Origin: Stutzerimonas xanthomarina | GTDB lineage: Bacteria; Pseudomonadota; Gammaproteobacteria; Pseudomonadales; Pseudomonadaceae | Direction of reading: 5' to 3' | DNA: 64,000 bases | Assembly (NCBI RefSeq): GCF_003935375.1 | Contig: NZ_RHQM01000008.1 | Coordinates: 1 to 64,000 of the forward strand | Shown here: in pieces, positions 56,590 through 64,000 of the stretch | How positions within the stretch are numbered: the stretch's first letter is position 1 | Layout of the letters: every line of letters begins with the position of its first letter | Notes under the pieces: model-generated | Databases searched by the model: none | The model's input: only the letters and a program-made list of their open reading frames with translations | Told to the model about the DNA's origin: nothing | Made by a program: the position numbers and the translations under genes

Positions 56590-57729
56590 TCAGAATACGA
56601 AATCGACGCCGACGGAAACGATGTCGCCGTCGTAGTTGCGGGCCGGGGCAATCCCGACGGCGTTGTCGAAGACCTCTTGAGCGCTACGAGTGAACACGCC
56701 GTCATAGCCATTCTTGGTATCGACGCGCTTGTACTCGCCCTTCACCACCACGGTCGGTGCGGCCTGGTAGTTCAAGCCCAGGGTCCAGGAGCTCTGACGG
56801 CCACCGTTGTCGTCCAGCTGTGCGTAGGTGACATGCGGCAGGAAGTCGCCGAAACGACGGCCGCCCATCAGGTAGAAGGAGTCGATCGCTTCCATGTCAT
56901 CGTTCTCGATCATGCGCGAGGTCCACTCGTTGCTGCTGACCCAGGTGCCGTTGTCGTACTGGTAGCCGATCGAAGTGAACTTGCCTTTTTCCTTGTCCAG
57001 ATCCAGCAGGCTGAGGGTTCGCATCGTGCCGCCGCCAACATCCACCGTGCCGCTGATATCGGTGGTGATATCCGCCTCGACATAACCGATGCGCAGCATG
57101 CCGAAATCGTTGGTGGCCAGGCTGACGCTGGCGCCGAACAGGTTGCCGTAGTCGATATCGAACTGCTCGTCGTAGGCGTAGTAGTCGCGGTTCTTTGCCT
57201 GACCGCCGGCGACCTGGAAGGTCACCGAGCCGTACGACAGCGGCACGGTGTAGACCGCATCGACGCCTTCGTAGTTGGTCACCTGGACCTGGCTGTAGAC
57301 CTCGTCGGGCAGGCGCAGCCAGGGGTAGCTGTAGCCGACGTCGAGGCTTTCGGAATACATGTAGACCGGGCTGCGCAGGCGGCCGGCGCGGAGCATCAGC
57401 TGGTCGTTGGCCTGCAGCGACAGGTAGGCCCATTCCAGGTTGGCTTTCCACTCGTCCTGTTGCGCCTTGGCCGTGGCCTGGACAGTCACGCCCAGGGTGT
57501 CGGTGATGCCGTAGCTCAGCTGCGCGCCGAACTTGGACAGCTGATCGCCGCGCCAAGAGTCGTTGGTCTGGCCCTGGATGCCGTAGCTGCGACCATCATC
57601 TTCGCCGCTGAGGTGGGTGAAACCGACGGTACCGAAACCGTTGAAGCGATGTTCACCCTGTTCGAGGGCGAAGGCAGGGGTGACGGCCAGGCAGATAGCT
57701 GCCAGACCGGCGACACGAAGTGCAGTCAT
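56590..57729 (-). CDS. Outer-membrane porin-like beta-barrel protein
   Basis: 379 residues from 57729 with GGAG upstream. A signal peptide (cleavage near TPAFA) is followed by alternating amphipathic strands with many aromatic and Gly residues: GFGTVGFTHLSGEDDG, LEWAYLSLQANDQLMLRAGR, FTSIGYQYDNGTWVSSNE, and the terminal VSVGVDFVF with C-terminal Phe, a BAM recognition signature. Strand count suggests a 16- or 18-stranded barrel. No family name is secure; it resembles porins found with small phosphate-binding-like proteins. Middle gene of a three-gene operon. Confidence 0.82.
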   Translation of the reverse strand: MTALRVAGLAAICLAVTPAFALEQGEHRFNGFGTVGFTHLSGEDDGRSYGIQGQTNDSWRGDQLSKFGAQLSYGITDTLGVTVQATAKAQQDEWKANLEWAYLSLQANDQLMLRAGRLRSPVYMYSESLDVGYSYPWLRLPDEVYSQVQVTNYEGVDAVYTVPLSYGSVTFQVAGGQAKNRDYYAYDEQFDIDYGNLFGASVSLATNDFGMLRIGYVEADITTDISGTVDVGGGTMRTLSLLDLDKEKGKFTSIGYQYDNGTWVSSNEWTSRMIENDDMEAIDSFYLMGGRRFGDFLPHVTYAQLDDNGGRQSSWTLGLNYQAAPTVVVKGEYKRVDTKNGYDGVFTRSAQEVFDNAVGIAPARNYDGDIVSVGVDFVF

Positions 57730-57748
57730 TGGATGCTCCAGAAAATCG

Positions 57749-59371
57749 TTAAACACGGAATTGGCCCGTAGCCGCGCGCAGGTGGTCTCCGGTACTCACC
57801 AGTTGCTCGCCAAGGCGGGCGGTGGCTTCGGCGCCGTTTGCGGTTGCTTGTGCGTCCTGCTGCAACACTTGAGTTTCTTGTCTGATGGAACTCGACAGGC
57901 CGATCTGCTCCTGAGTGAACTGGGCGATGCCGGCGTTGAGTTCGTCGATCTGGTTGACCGTGCCGGCGATGGCTTCCAGCAGCTGAGTGGCCTCGATGGA
58001 GCGCTCGATGCTGGCGCGGGACTTCTCGCCATTGCTGGTCATCACGTTGAGGACGGTGTTGGCGCTGTTCTGCAGGCGCTGGATGATCTGCTGGATCTCG
58101 GCGGTGGACGCCGCGGTCTTCTGCGCCAGATTGCGCACCTCGTCTGCGACGACCGCAAAACCGCGGCCCTGCTCGCCGGCGCGGGCGGCTTCGATGGCGG
58201 CGTTGAGTGCCAGCAGGTTGGTCTGTTCGGCGATGCTGCGGATGACGGTCAGCACCGAGCCGACTTCCTGGGTTTCTTCCTCCAGTTGTTCCATGGCCTT
58301 GACCGCGCCCATCACGCTGTCGCCCAGGTCACTGATGCCGGTCGACAGGCTGCCGACGTGCTCGCGCGCAGTGGCCGCCTGCCGCGCCGCAGAGTTGGCT
58401 TCATCGGATGCCTGCCGCGAGCGCTGCGCGACTTCCTGAATGCTGCCGGTCATGGTGAGGATGTCGCGGGTTATCGAATCGGTGTGGTGCTGCTGCGACT
58501 TGGCGTTCTCTTCCGAACCCTGGGTGAGCTTGTACAGCTCCTTGGAAACCTGGCCCAGCGGGTTGGCGGCCTCGATGATCTGGCGGATGGTGCGCTGCAG
58601 CTTGTCGAGGAAGCTGTTGAACAGCTCGATCATCGCGCCGATCTCATCGTTGGACTCGACGTTCACGCGCTGGGTCAGATCGCCGTCGCCGCGGGCGATC
58701 GACTGCAGCGAGGTGATCACGCCGCGGATATTGACCATCACGCTGCGGATCACCAGCCAGGCGCCGAGGCTGACCAGCACCACCAGCACCAGGCTGAGAA
58801 TGATGCCCAGGCGGGTGGTCGCCGCGTTGGCTTCGCGGGTCTGCACCAGGGTCTGCTGGAAATCGTCGTAGGCCTGGGCGCGGAAGTCGCTGCCGAGCTT
58901 CTGCGCCTGCGCCAGATCACTGGCCATACGATCCAGGCTGGGTCGCAGGTCGTCGAACGAGGCGCTGCCGTCGATCAACTTGGTCGACGCAGCGAGTGCA
59001 TTGTCGGCATAGTCGCGCACCGCCTTGCGCCAGTCGCTCAATGCCTGATGCTGCTGCCGCTGCTCGCTCAACAGCGACGCCAGGGCCTGTTGCTGGCTGT
59101 CGATCTGCTGCAGGACCTCGCGCGCTTCGTCGAGAATGCCCGGCTCGCCCGCCGCCACTGCGTTGTTCAGCAACGCCGGCACGCGGGAGAACTGGAAGAT
59201 CACCGCGTCGGCTTTTTCCAGGGTCGGATAGCTGCGGGTCTCCAGCAGAACCAGCCGTGAGTCGGTTGCCGAGAGCTGTAACGAGGTGTAGACCACATAC
59301 AGCACGAGTCCGACCAGGGCGACGGCGGGTACTAGGGAAAGCTTGGCGGTCAGCGAGAGGTTCTTCAGCAT
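57749..59371 (-). CDS. Methyl-accepting chemotaxis protein
   Basis: 540 residues from 59371. N-terminal membrane helix (about 10-32), a helical periplasmic ligand domain of about 160 residues (four-helix bundle type), second membrane helix (about 190-212), HAMP, then the cytoplasmic coiled coil with the conserved hairpin tip [37 protein letters not shown] (44-helix-heptad-like class by reading). It lacks a C-terminal CheR-binding pentapeptide. Porin start lies 19 bases after its stop, so it heads an operon with the porin and the PstS-like protein, an unusual partnership. Confidence 0.93.
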   Translation of the reverse strand: MLKNLSLTAKLSLVPAVALVGLVLYVVYTSLQLSATDSRLVLLETRSYPTLEKADAVIFQFSRVPALLNNAVAAGEPGILDEAREVLQQIDSQQQALASLLSEQRQQHQALSDWRKAVRDYADNALAASTKLIDGSASFDDLRPSLDRMASDLAQAQKLGSDFRAQAYDDFQQTLVQTREANAATTRLGIILSLVLVVLVSLGAWLVIRSVMVNIRGVITSLQSIARGDGDLTQRVNVESNDEIGAMIELFNSFLDKLQRTIRQIIEAANPLGQVSKELYKLTQGSEENAKSQQHHTDSITRDILTMTGSIQEVAQRSRQASDEANSAARQAATAREHVGSLSTGISDLGDSVMGAVKAMEQLEEETQEVGSVLTVIRSIAEQTNLLALNAAIEAARAGEQGRGFAVVADEVRNLAQKTAASTAEIQQIIQRLQNSANTVLNVMTSNGEKSRASIERSIEATQLLEAIAGTVNQIDELNAGIAQFTQEQIGLSSSIRQETQVLQQDAQATANGAEATARLGEQLVSTGDHLRAATGQFRV

Positions 59372-59525
59372 GCATCGAACTCCAGTGCAGGGGCTACGGG
59401 TACTACGAAGAGCACGTTGATGGCCAAATGCCAGTTGCTGGGGCAATTGTGACCGAAAACCGCATTCGGGTCACGTTATCGGTTGTAACAGAGTTAACTT
59501 GAGGGCCGCCGGGCGGATTGCGGGC

Positions 59526-59552
59526 ATAAAAAAACCGCCCCGAAGGGCGGTT
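59526..59552 (-). terminator. Intrinsic terminator of glcB
   Basis: AACCGCCC (59533-59540) pairs with GGGCGGTT (59545-59552) around CGAA, a stable tetraloop-like centre. On the minus strand it is followed by a run of seven T, 21 bases after the glcB stop. Confidence 0.93.
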
Positions 59553-59573
59553 CCTGTGCAGCTCGGACGCGGG

Positions 59574-61754
59574 TTACAGGCCGTTTTTGGCCTTGAACTC
59601 GCGGCGACGGCGGTGCAGTACCGGCTCGGTGTAGCCGTTGGGCTGCTTGGTGCCTTCGAGGACCAGCTCCAGGGCAGCCTGGAAGGCCACGCTGTTGTCG
59701 AAGTCCGGCGCCATTGGGCGGTACAGCGGGTCGCCCTGGTTCTGACGGTCAACCACCGGCGCCATGCGCTTGAGGCTTGCGAGCACCTGATCCTTGGTAA
59801 CGACGCCATGACGCATCCAGTTGGCTACGTGCTGGCTGGAGATACGCAGGGTGGCGCGGTCTTCCATCAGCGCGATGTCGTTGATGTCCGGTACCTTGGA
59901 GCAACCGACGCCCTGTTCGACCCAGCGGACCATGTAGCCGAGGATGCCCTGCGAGTTGTTGTCCAGCTCGTTCTGCTTCTCTTCCTCGCTCCAGTTGGTG
60001 TCTTGCGCCAGCGGGATGGTGAGGATGTCGTCGATGGAAGCCTTTTCGCGCTTGGCCAGTTCCACCTGACGCGCCTGCACGTCGATCTTGTGGTAGTGCA
60101 TGGCGTGCAGGGTGGCAGCGGTCGGCGACGGTACCCAGGCGGTGTTGGCGCCGGCCATGGGGTGGCCGACCTTCTGCTCGAGCATCGCAGCCATCAGGTC
60201 AGGCATGGCCCACATGCCCTTGCCGATCTGCGCCTTGCCCTGCAGGCCGCAGGCCAGACCCACGTCTACGTTGTTGTTCTCGTACGCGCTGATCCACTTC
60301 TCGGCCTTCATGGCCGCCTTGCGCACCATCGGGCCGGCTTCCATGGAGGTGTGGATTTCGTCACCGGTGCGGTCGAGGAAGCCGGTGTTGATGAACACCA
60401 CGCGCTCGCGCGCTTCCTTGATGCAGGCCTTGAGGTTGATCGTGGTACGACGCTCCTCGTCCATGATGCCGACCTTCAGGGTGTTGCGCGGCAGACCGAG
60501 GACGTCCTCGACGCGGCCGAACAGCTCGGTGGCGAAAGCCACTTCTTCCGGGCCGTGCATCTTCGGCTTGACGATGTACATCGAGCCGGTGCGGGTGTTC
60601 TTGCGGCTGGTGTTGCCGTTGAGGTTGTGCACCGCGATCAGGCTGGTGAACAGACCGTCCAGGATGCCTTCCGGCACCTCGTTGCCTTCCTTGTCGAGGA
60701 TGGCATCGTTGGTCATCAGGTGACCGACGTTACGGATGAACAGCAGGGAGCGGCCATGCAGGGTCAGCTCGCCGTTGCCGTCGGCCTTGGTGTAGACGCG
60801 GTCCGGGTTCATCGCGCGGGTGATGCGCTTGCCGCCCTTTTCCAGCTCCTCGACCAGGTCGCCCTTCATCAGGCCGAGCCAGTTGCGGTAGACGATGGTC
60901 TTGTCGTCGGCGTCGACGGCGGCGATGGAGTCTTCGCAGTCCATGATGGTGGTCAGCGCCGATTCCATCAGGATGTCCTTCACGCCGGCCGCGTCGGTCT
61001 GGCCGATCGGGCTGGTCGGGTCGATCTGGATCTCGAAGTGAATGCCGTTGTTCTTCAGCAGCACGGCGATCGGTGCGCTGGCTTCGCCCTGGAAGCCCTG
61101 CAGCTGGGCCGGGTTCTTCAGGCCGGTGGTGCTGCCGTCCTTGAGCGAAACGACCAGCTTGCCGCCTTCGATGCGGTAGCCGGTGGAGTCGACGTGCGAG
61201 CCGCTTTCCAGCGGTGCGGCTTCATTGAGGAAGTTGCGCGCGTAGGCGATGACCTTGTTGCCGCGGATCTCGTTGTAGCCCGGGCCCTTGCTGGCGCCGT
61301 CTTCTTCGGAGATCGCGTCGGTGCCGTACAGGGCGTCGTACAGCGAGCCCCAGCGGGCGTTGGCGGCGTTCAGGGCGAAGCGCGCGTTCATGATCGGCAC
61401 CACCAGCTGCGGGCCGGCCATGCGGGCGATTTCTTCGTCGACGTTCTCGGTGGTGGCCTGGAAGTCTTCGGCTTCCGGCAGCAGGTAGCCGATTTCCTGC
61501 AGGAAGCTTTTGTACGCCACGGCGTCGTGGGCCTGACCGGCGCGAGCCTGGTGCCAGGCATCGATCTGCGCCTGCAGCTCGTCGCGCTTGGCCAGCAGCG
61601 CGCGGTTCTTCGGCGCCAGGTCGTGGATGACGCTGTCGGCGCCAGCCCAGAAGGCGGCGGCATCGACGCCGGTACCGGGAATCGCTTCGTTGTTCACGAA
61701 GTCGTACAGGACTTTGGCGACCTGCAGGCCACCGACTTGAACGCGCTCAGTCAT
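59574..61754 (-). CDS. glcB: Malate synthase G
   Basis: 726 residues from 61754 ([20 protein letters not shown]), with GTGAGG upstream. Malate synthase G condenses acetyl-CoA and glyoxylate in the glyoxylate pathway. Visible: [22 protein letters not shown]-like [51 protein letters not shown] with the metal-binding Glu and Asp, and the C-terminal [20 protein letters not shown]. Monocistronic, with its own terminator. It supports acetate or glycolate growth, consistent with the symporter cluster upstream. Confidence 0.98.
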   Translation of the reverse strand: MTERVQVGGLQVAKVLYDFVNNEAIPGTGVDAAAFWAGADSVIHDLAPKNRALLAKRDELQAQIDAWHQARAGQAHDAVAYKSFLQEIGYLLPEAEDFQATTENVDEEIARMAGPQLVVPIMNARFALNAANARWGSLYDALYGTDAISEEDGASKGPGYNEIRGNKVIAYARNFLNEAAPLESGSHVDSTGYRIEGGKLVVSLKDGSTTGLKNPAQLQGFQGEASAPIAVLLKNNGIHFEIQIDPTSPIGQTDAAGVKDILMESALTTIMDCEDSIAAVDADDKTIVYRNWLGLMKGDLVEELEKGGKRITRAMNPDRVYTKADGNGELTLHGRSLLFIRNVGHLMTNDAILDKEGNEVPEGILDGLFTSLIAVHNLNGNTSRKNTRTGSMYIVKPKMHGPEEVAFATELFGRVEDVLGLPRNTLKVGIMDEERRTTINLKACIKEARERVVFINTGFLDRTGDEIHTSMEAGPMVRKAAMKAEKWISAYENNNVDVGLACGLQGKAQIGKGMWAMPDLMAAMLEQKVGHPMAGANTAWVPSPTAATLHAMHYHKIDVQARQVELAKREKASIDDILTIPLAQDTNWSEEEKQNELDNNSQGILGYMVRWVEQGVGCSKVPDINDIALMEDRATLRISSQHVANWMRHGVVTKDQVLASLKRMAPVVDRQNQGDPLYRPMAPDFDNSVAFQAALELVLEGTKQPNGYTEPVLHRRRREFKAKNGL

Positions 61755-61984
61755 TACTCGCCTCACTTGGTTCTTCTAATTCGACGGACAGTTTCGTGTC
61801 TTGTAGTCCGAGTCGCCGGATACTACATCAAGCGCCGGGGAAAATCAGTCCGCCGAAAGAGCCGGTCTTTCGCCCTGGCAGCCCTGTGTGGCGATGACGC
61901 GGGGCTGTCGTCGAGACGAGTGCCTTGCTATACCTAATGGGCCTTCGCTACCGCGTTGGCGCTTTCCCAGCACAGGAGCCGTCC

Positions 61985-62509
61985 ATGGATCACCTCGTTC
62001 TTACTGTTATCGCCGAAGATCAGCCCGGTTTGGTCGAACGACTGGCAAAGTGCATCGCCGATCACGGCGGCAACTGGCTGGAGAGCCGTATGTCGCGGAT
62101 GGCTGGACAGTTCGCCGGCATCCTGCGGGTAGCCGTGCCGCAGCAGGCGCATGCCGAACTGACCGCTGCGCTGCAGGCGCTGGAGGCGCAAGGCATTCGC
62201 GTCCTGCTGGCGCATAGCGGCACGGAGCCGACTACAAGCTGGCAGGAAATCCAGCTGGAGCTGGTCGGCAACGATCGCCCCGGCATCGTCCGCGACATTA
62301 CCCGTCTGCTCGCCGAGCATGGCGTCAACCTGGAAAGCCTGGACACCGAAGTATTGCCGGCGCCGATGAGCAGCGAGATGTTGTTCCGCGCCGAGGTGAG
62401 GCTGGCCGTACCGAGCGACCTGTCGCTGGAGGCTCTGCAGCAGCGCCTGGAGACCCTGGCCGACGACCTGATGGTCGAGCTCAAGCTGCAGCCGGCCGAG
62501 AAGCCCTAG
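61985..62509 (+). CDS. gcvR: GcvR-type ACT-domain regulator
   Basis: 174 residues from 61985 (MDHLVLTVIAEDQPGLVERL) with CAGGAG upstream. Two ACT domains: residues 1-75 (VIAEDQPGLVERLAKCIADH, AGILRVAVP) and 85-170 (LVGNDRPGIVRDITRLLAEHGVN). This is the GcvR layout; in E. coli GcvR binds GcvA to repress glycine cleavage genes. No gcv operon is next to it, and the target here is inferred. Divergent from glcB and convergent with rarD. Confidence 0.88.
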   Translation: MDHLVLTVIAEDQPGLVERLAKCIADHGGNWLESRMSRMAGQFAGILRVAVPQQAHAELTAALQALEAQGIRVLLAHSGTEPTTSWQEIQLELVGNDRPGIVRDITRLLAEHGVNLESLDTEVLPAPMSSEMLFRAEVRLAVPSDLSLEALQQRLETLADDLMVELKLQPAEKP

Positions 62510-62528
62510 ACCGTCGCGGAGATCATTT

Positions 62529-63419
62529 TCAGCCGGCGCTTTTGCGCATGATGCGCCAGGCGTCCAGGCTGTACACCGCAAGCCCGGCCCAGATGCAGAA
62601 GAAGGCCAATTGTCGATCGACCGGGAACGGCTCGCCGAACAACTGCACGGCGAGGATCAGCAGCAGCGTCGGCGTCAGGTACTGCAAAAAGCCCAGCGTC
62701 GAATACGGCAGGTGGCGCGCGGCAGCGTTGAAGCCGAGCAGCGGGATCAGCGTCACCGGGCCTGCGGCCATCAGCCAGAGCGCGTCGGTGCTGGTCCAGA
62801 ACGCAGGTTCCGTACTCGTGCCGCTGCTGAACCAGAACAGCCAGACCAGCGCTACCGGCAACAATATCCAGGTTTCCACCACCAGCCCGGGCAACGCGGC
62901 CACCGGTGCCAGCTTGCGTAGCAGACCGTAGCTGCCGAAGCTCAGCGCCAGCACGATGGAAATCCACGGGAATTCGCCGAGCATCAGCAGCTGCAGGCTG
63001 ACACCGACGGTGGCCATCGCCACCGCCAGCCACTGCAGCGGGCGCAGCCGCTCGCGCAGCACGATCATGCCGAGCAGCACGTTGACCAGCGGATTGATGT
63101 AGTAGCCCAGGCTGGCTTCGACCATCCGGTCGTGGTTCACCGCCCAGACGTAGATCAGCCAGTTGGCGGCGATCAGCACACTGGAGATGCCGAGCACGCC
63201 AAGCCGTCGCGGATGTGCCAGCAGTTCGCGCCACCAGCCGGGGTGGCGCCAGACCAGCAGCACCAGCGAACCGAACACCGCCGACCAGATCACGCGCTGG
63301 GTAACGATCTCCAGCGCGCCGTACTGCTCGAGTGCCTTGAAGTAGAGCGGGAACATGCCCCAGATGCTGAACGTGGCCAGCCCCAGCAGATAACCCTTGC
63401 GCAGATTGGCGGTAGCCAT
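62529..63419 (-). CDS. rarD: RarD-type EamA permease
   Basis: 296 residues with ten predicted membrane helices in two EamA halves. The N-terminus RKGYLLGLATFSIWGMFPLYFKAL and VIWSAVFGSLVLL, and the C-terminal GFLQYLTPTLLLILAVQLFGEPF, match RarD, a chloramphenicol-sensitivity family member of the drug/metabolite transporter superfamily. Substrate unknown. Convergent with gcvR (20 bases apart). Confidence 0.93.
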   Translation of the reverse strand: MATANLRKGYLLGLATFSIWGMFPLYFKALEQYGALEIVTQRVIWSAVFGSLVLLVWRHPGWWRELLAHPRRLGVLGISSVLIAANWLIYVWAVNHDRMVEASLGYYINPLVNVLLGMIVLRERLRPLQWLAVAMATVGVSLQLLMLGEFPWISIVLALSFGSYGLLRKLAPVAALPGLVVETWILLPVALVWLFWFSSGTSTEPAFWTSTDALWLMAAGPVTLIPLLGFNAAARHLPYSTLGFLQYLTPTLLLILAVQLFGEPFPVDRQLAFFCIWAGLAVYSLDAWRIMRKSAG

Positions 63420-63621
63420 GACGTCCTTCGACGAGCAGCGGAGAGCCGGCCATTTTGCGCCTTTGTCCGGAGGAGAGAAAGATTAGGCGGCTAACGTAAA
63501 GCCACGGCGCGACCAGCTGCACCGATCCGGCGGATGAGGGAACGCGCGAAGGCTCGCTCCGTCTCATCTGCATCGCCAATCGAAACGGCGTCGCGTTCAG
63601 GCGACGTGCGTACGGAGGTCG

Positions 63622-64000
63622 CAATGCGCTTGCAGAATCAGGTGGCTCTGGTCACCGGCAGTACTCACGGCATCGGCCTCGGCATCGCCGTGCGCCTGGC
63701 CGAGGAGGGGGCCGACGTGGTCATCAACGGTCGCGAGGAAGATGACGAGGCCCGTGCGAGCCTCGAGCAAGTACGCGCCGTGGGGCGGCGGGTCTGCTTC
63801 ATCGCCGCGGACGTCAGCCAGGTCGAGCAATGCCAGCGGCTGGTGCGCGAGAGCGTCGAGCGCATGGGCCGCCTGGATATCCTGGTGAACAACGCCGGTG
63901 TGCAGGCGCACGCCGCATTTCTCGACGCCGAGGAGGACGACTACGACCGGGTACTCGACGTCAACCTGCGCGGGCCGTTCTTCCTCGCCCAGGCCTTTGC
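63622..64000 (+). CDS. Short-chain dehydrogenase/reductase (3' part lies after the window)
   Basis: 126 codons are present and the frame runs open to the window end. The start at 63622 has CGGAGG upstream. NAD(P)-binding motif LVTGSTHGIGLGIAVRLAEEG, then INGREEDDEARASL, ADVSQ, and LVNNAGVQAHAAFL with the conserved Asn, then DVNLRGPFFLAQAFA. This resembles glucose 1-dehydrogenase or 3-oxoacyl reductase-like classical SDRs. The catalytic Tyr-Lys pair would lie beyond the window, so substrate cannot be judged. Confidence 0.9.

Overview
The window is one continuous, GC-rich, densely coded chromosomal segment from a member of the Pseudomonadaceae, most likely the Pseudomonas (Stutzerimonas) stutzeri group. 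The assignment rests on gene content and order: the tail of the Chp pilus chemosensory cluster (chpA-chpB-chpC), an RND pump whose promoter carries a TtgR-type operator, a ligB ligase gene, a DUF3509 gene, and the order metK, ArsR/methyltransferase regulator, tktA, epd, pgk, two lipoproteins, fba, which I recall from P. aeruginosa. I see no tRNA, rRNA, CRISPR array, insertion sequence, integrase or phage gene. Two genes are broken: ligB and a periplasmic solute-binding gene.

Layout. 1-5.1 kb: 3' part of chpA, then chpB and chpC, overlapping. 5.1-8.7 kb: rsmE and bioA on the minus strand, cytochrome b561 and a YceI protein on the plus strand. 8.8-14.7 kb: TtgABC/MexAB-OprM-type efflux operon with operator-promoter and terminator. 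14.7-19.3 kb: RhlE helicase, then metF and ahcY behind an SAH riboswitch. 19.4-26.2 kb: a secreted Cys-containing protein, a cytochrome c' lipoprotein, DUF1090, frameshifted ligB, a ferric-reductase-like flavoprotein, a YadG/YadH-type ABC exporter, a small secreted protein. 26.3-31.3 kb: metK with a SahR-like regulator behind a large palindrome, then a three-gene module of LysE exporter, Fe(II)/2-oxoglutarate oxygenase and divergent LysR regulator. 31.3-37.7 kb: tktA, epd, pgk, two lipoproteins including an MliC homologue, fba. 37.7-45.3 kb: receiver protein, methyltransferase, DUF3509 gene with a sigma-54-type promoter, hemerythrin, globin-coupled GGDEF-EAL protein, two small lipoproteins, HI0933-type flavoprotein, broken solute-binding gene. 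45.4-49.9 kb: YccS-type membrane protein, DbpA helicase, retropepsin-like protease. 49.9-56.1 kb: AT-rich leader, DUF4212 plus sodium:solute symporter, an unknown membrane protein, a DnaQ-type exonuclease and a cNMP/CBS/DUF294 protein. 56.1-64 kb: a receptor-porin-binding protein operon, malate synthase G, GcvR, RarD and the start of a short-chain dehydrogenase.

How genes work together. The S-adenosylmethionine cycle appears under two separate SAH-sensing devices in this window: an RNA one on ahcY-metF and probably a protein one (SahR-like) on metK. The tktA-epd-pgk-fba block supplies central carbon flow and erythrose-4-phosphate. glcB, the symporter with its small subunit and the DUF294/exonuclease pair fit growth on short organic acids.

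The best candidates for something not yet described are the oxygenase/LysE/LysR module (proposed: hydroxylation of a free amino acid followed by export), the chemoreceptor-porin-binding protein operon, and the layout of the two SAH sensors. None is proved by sequence alone.
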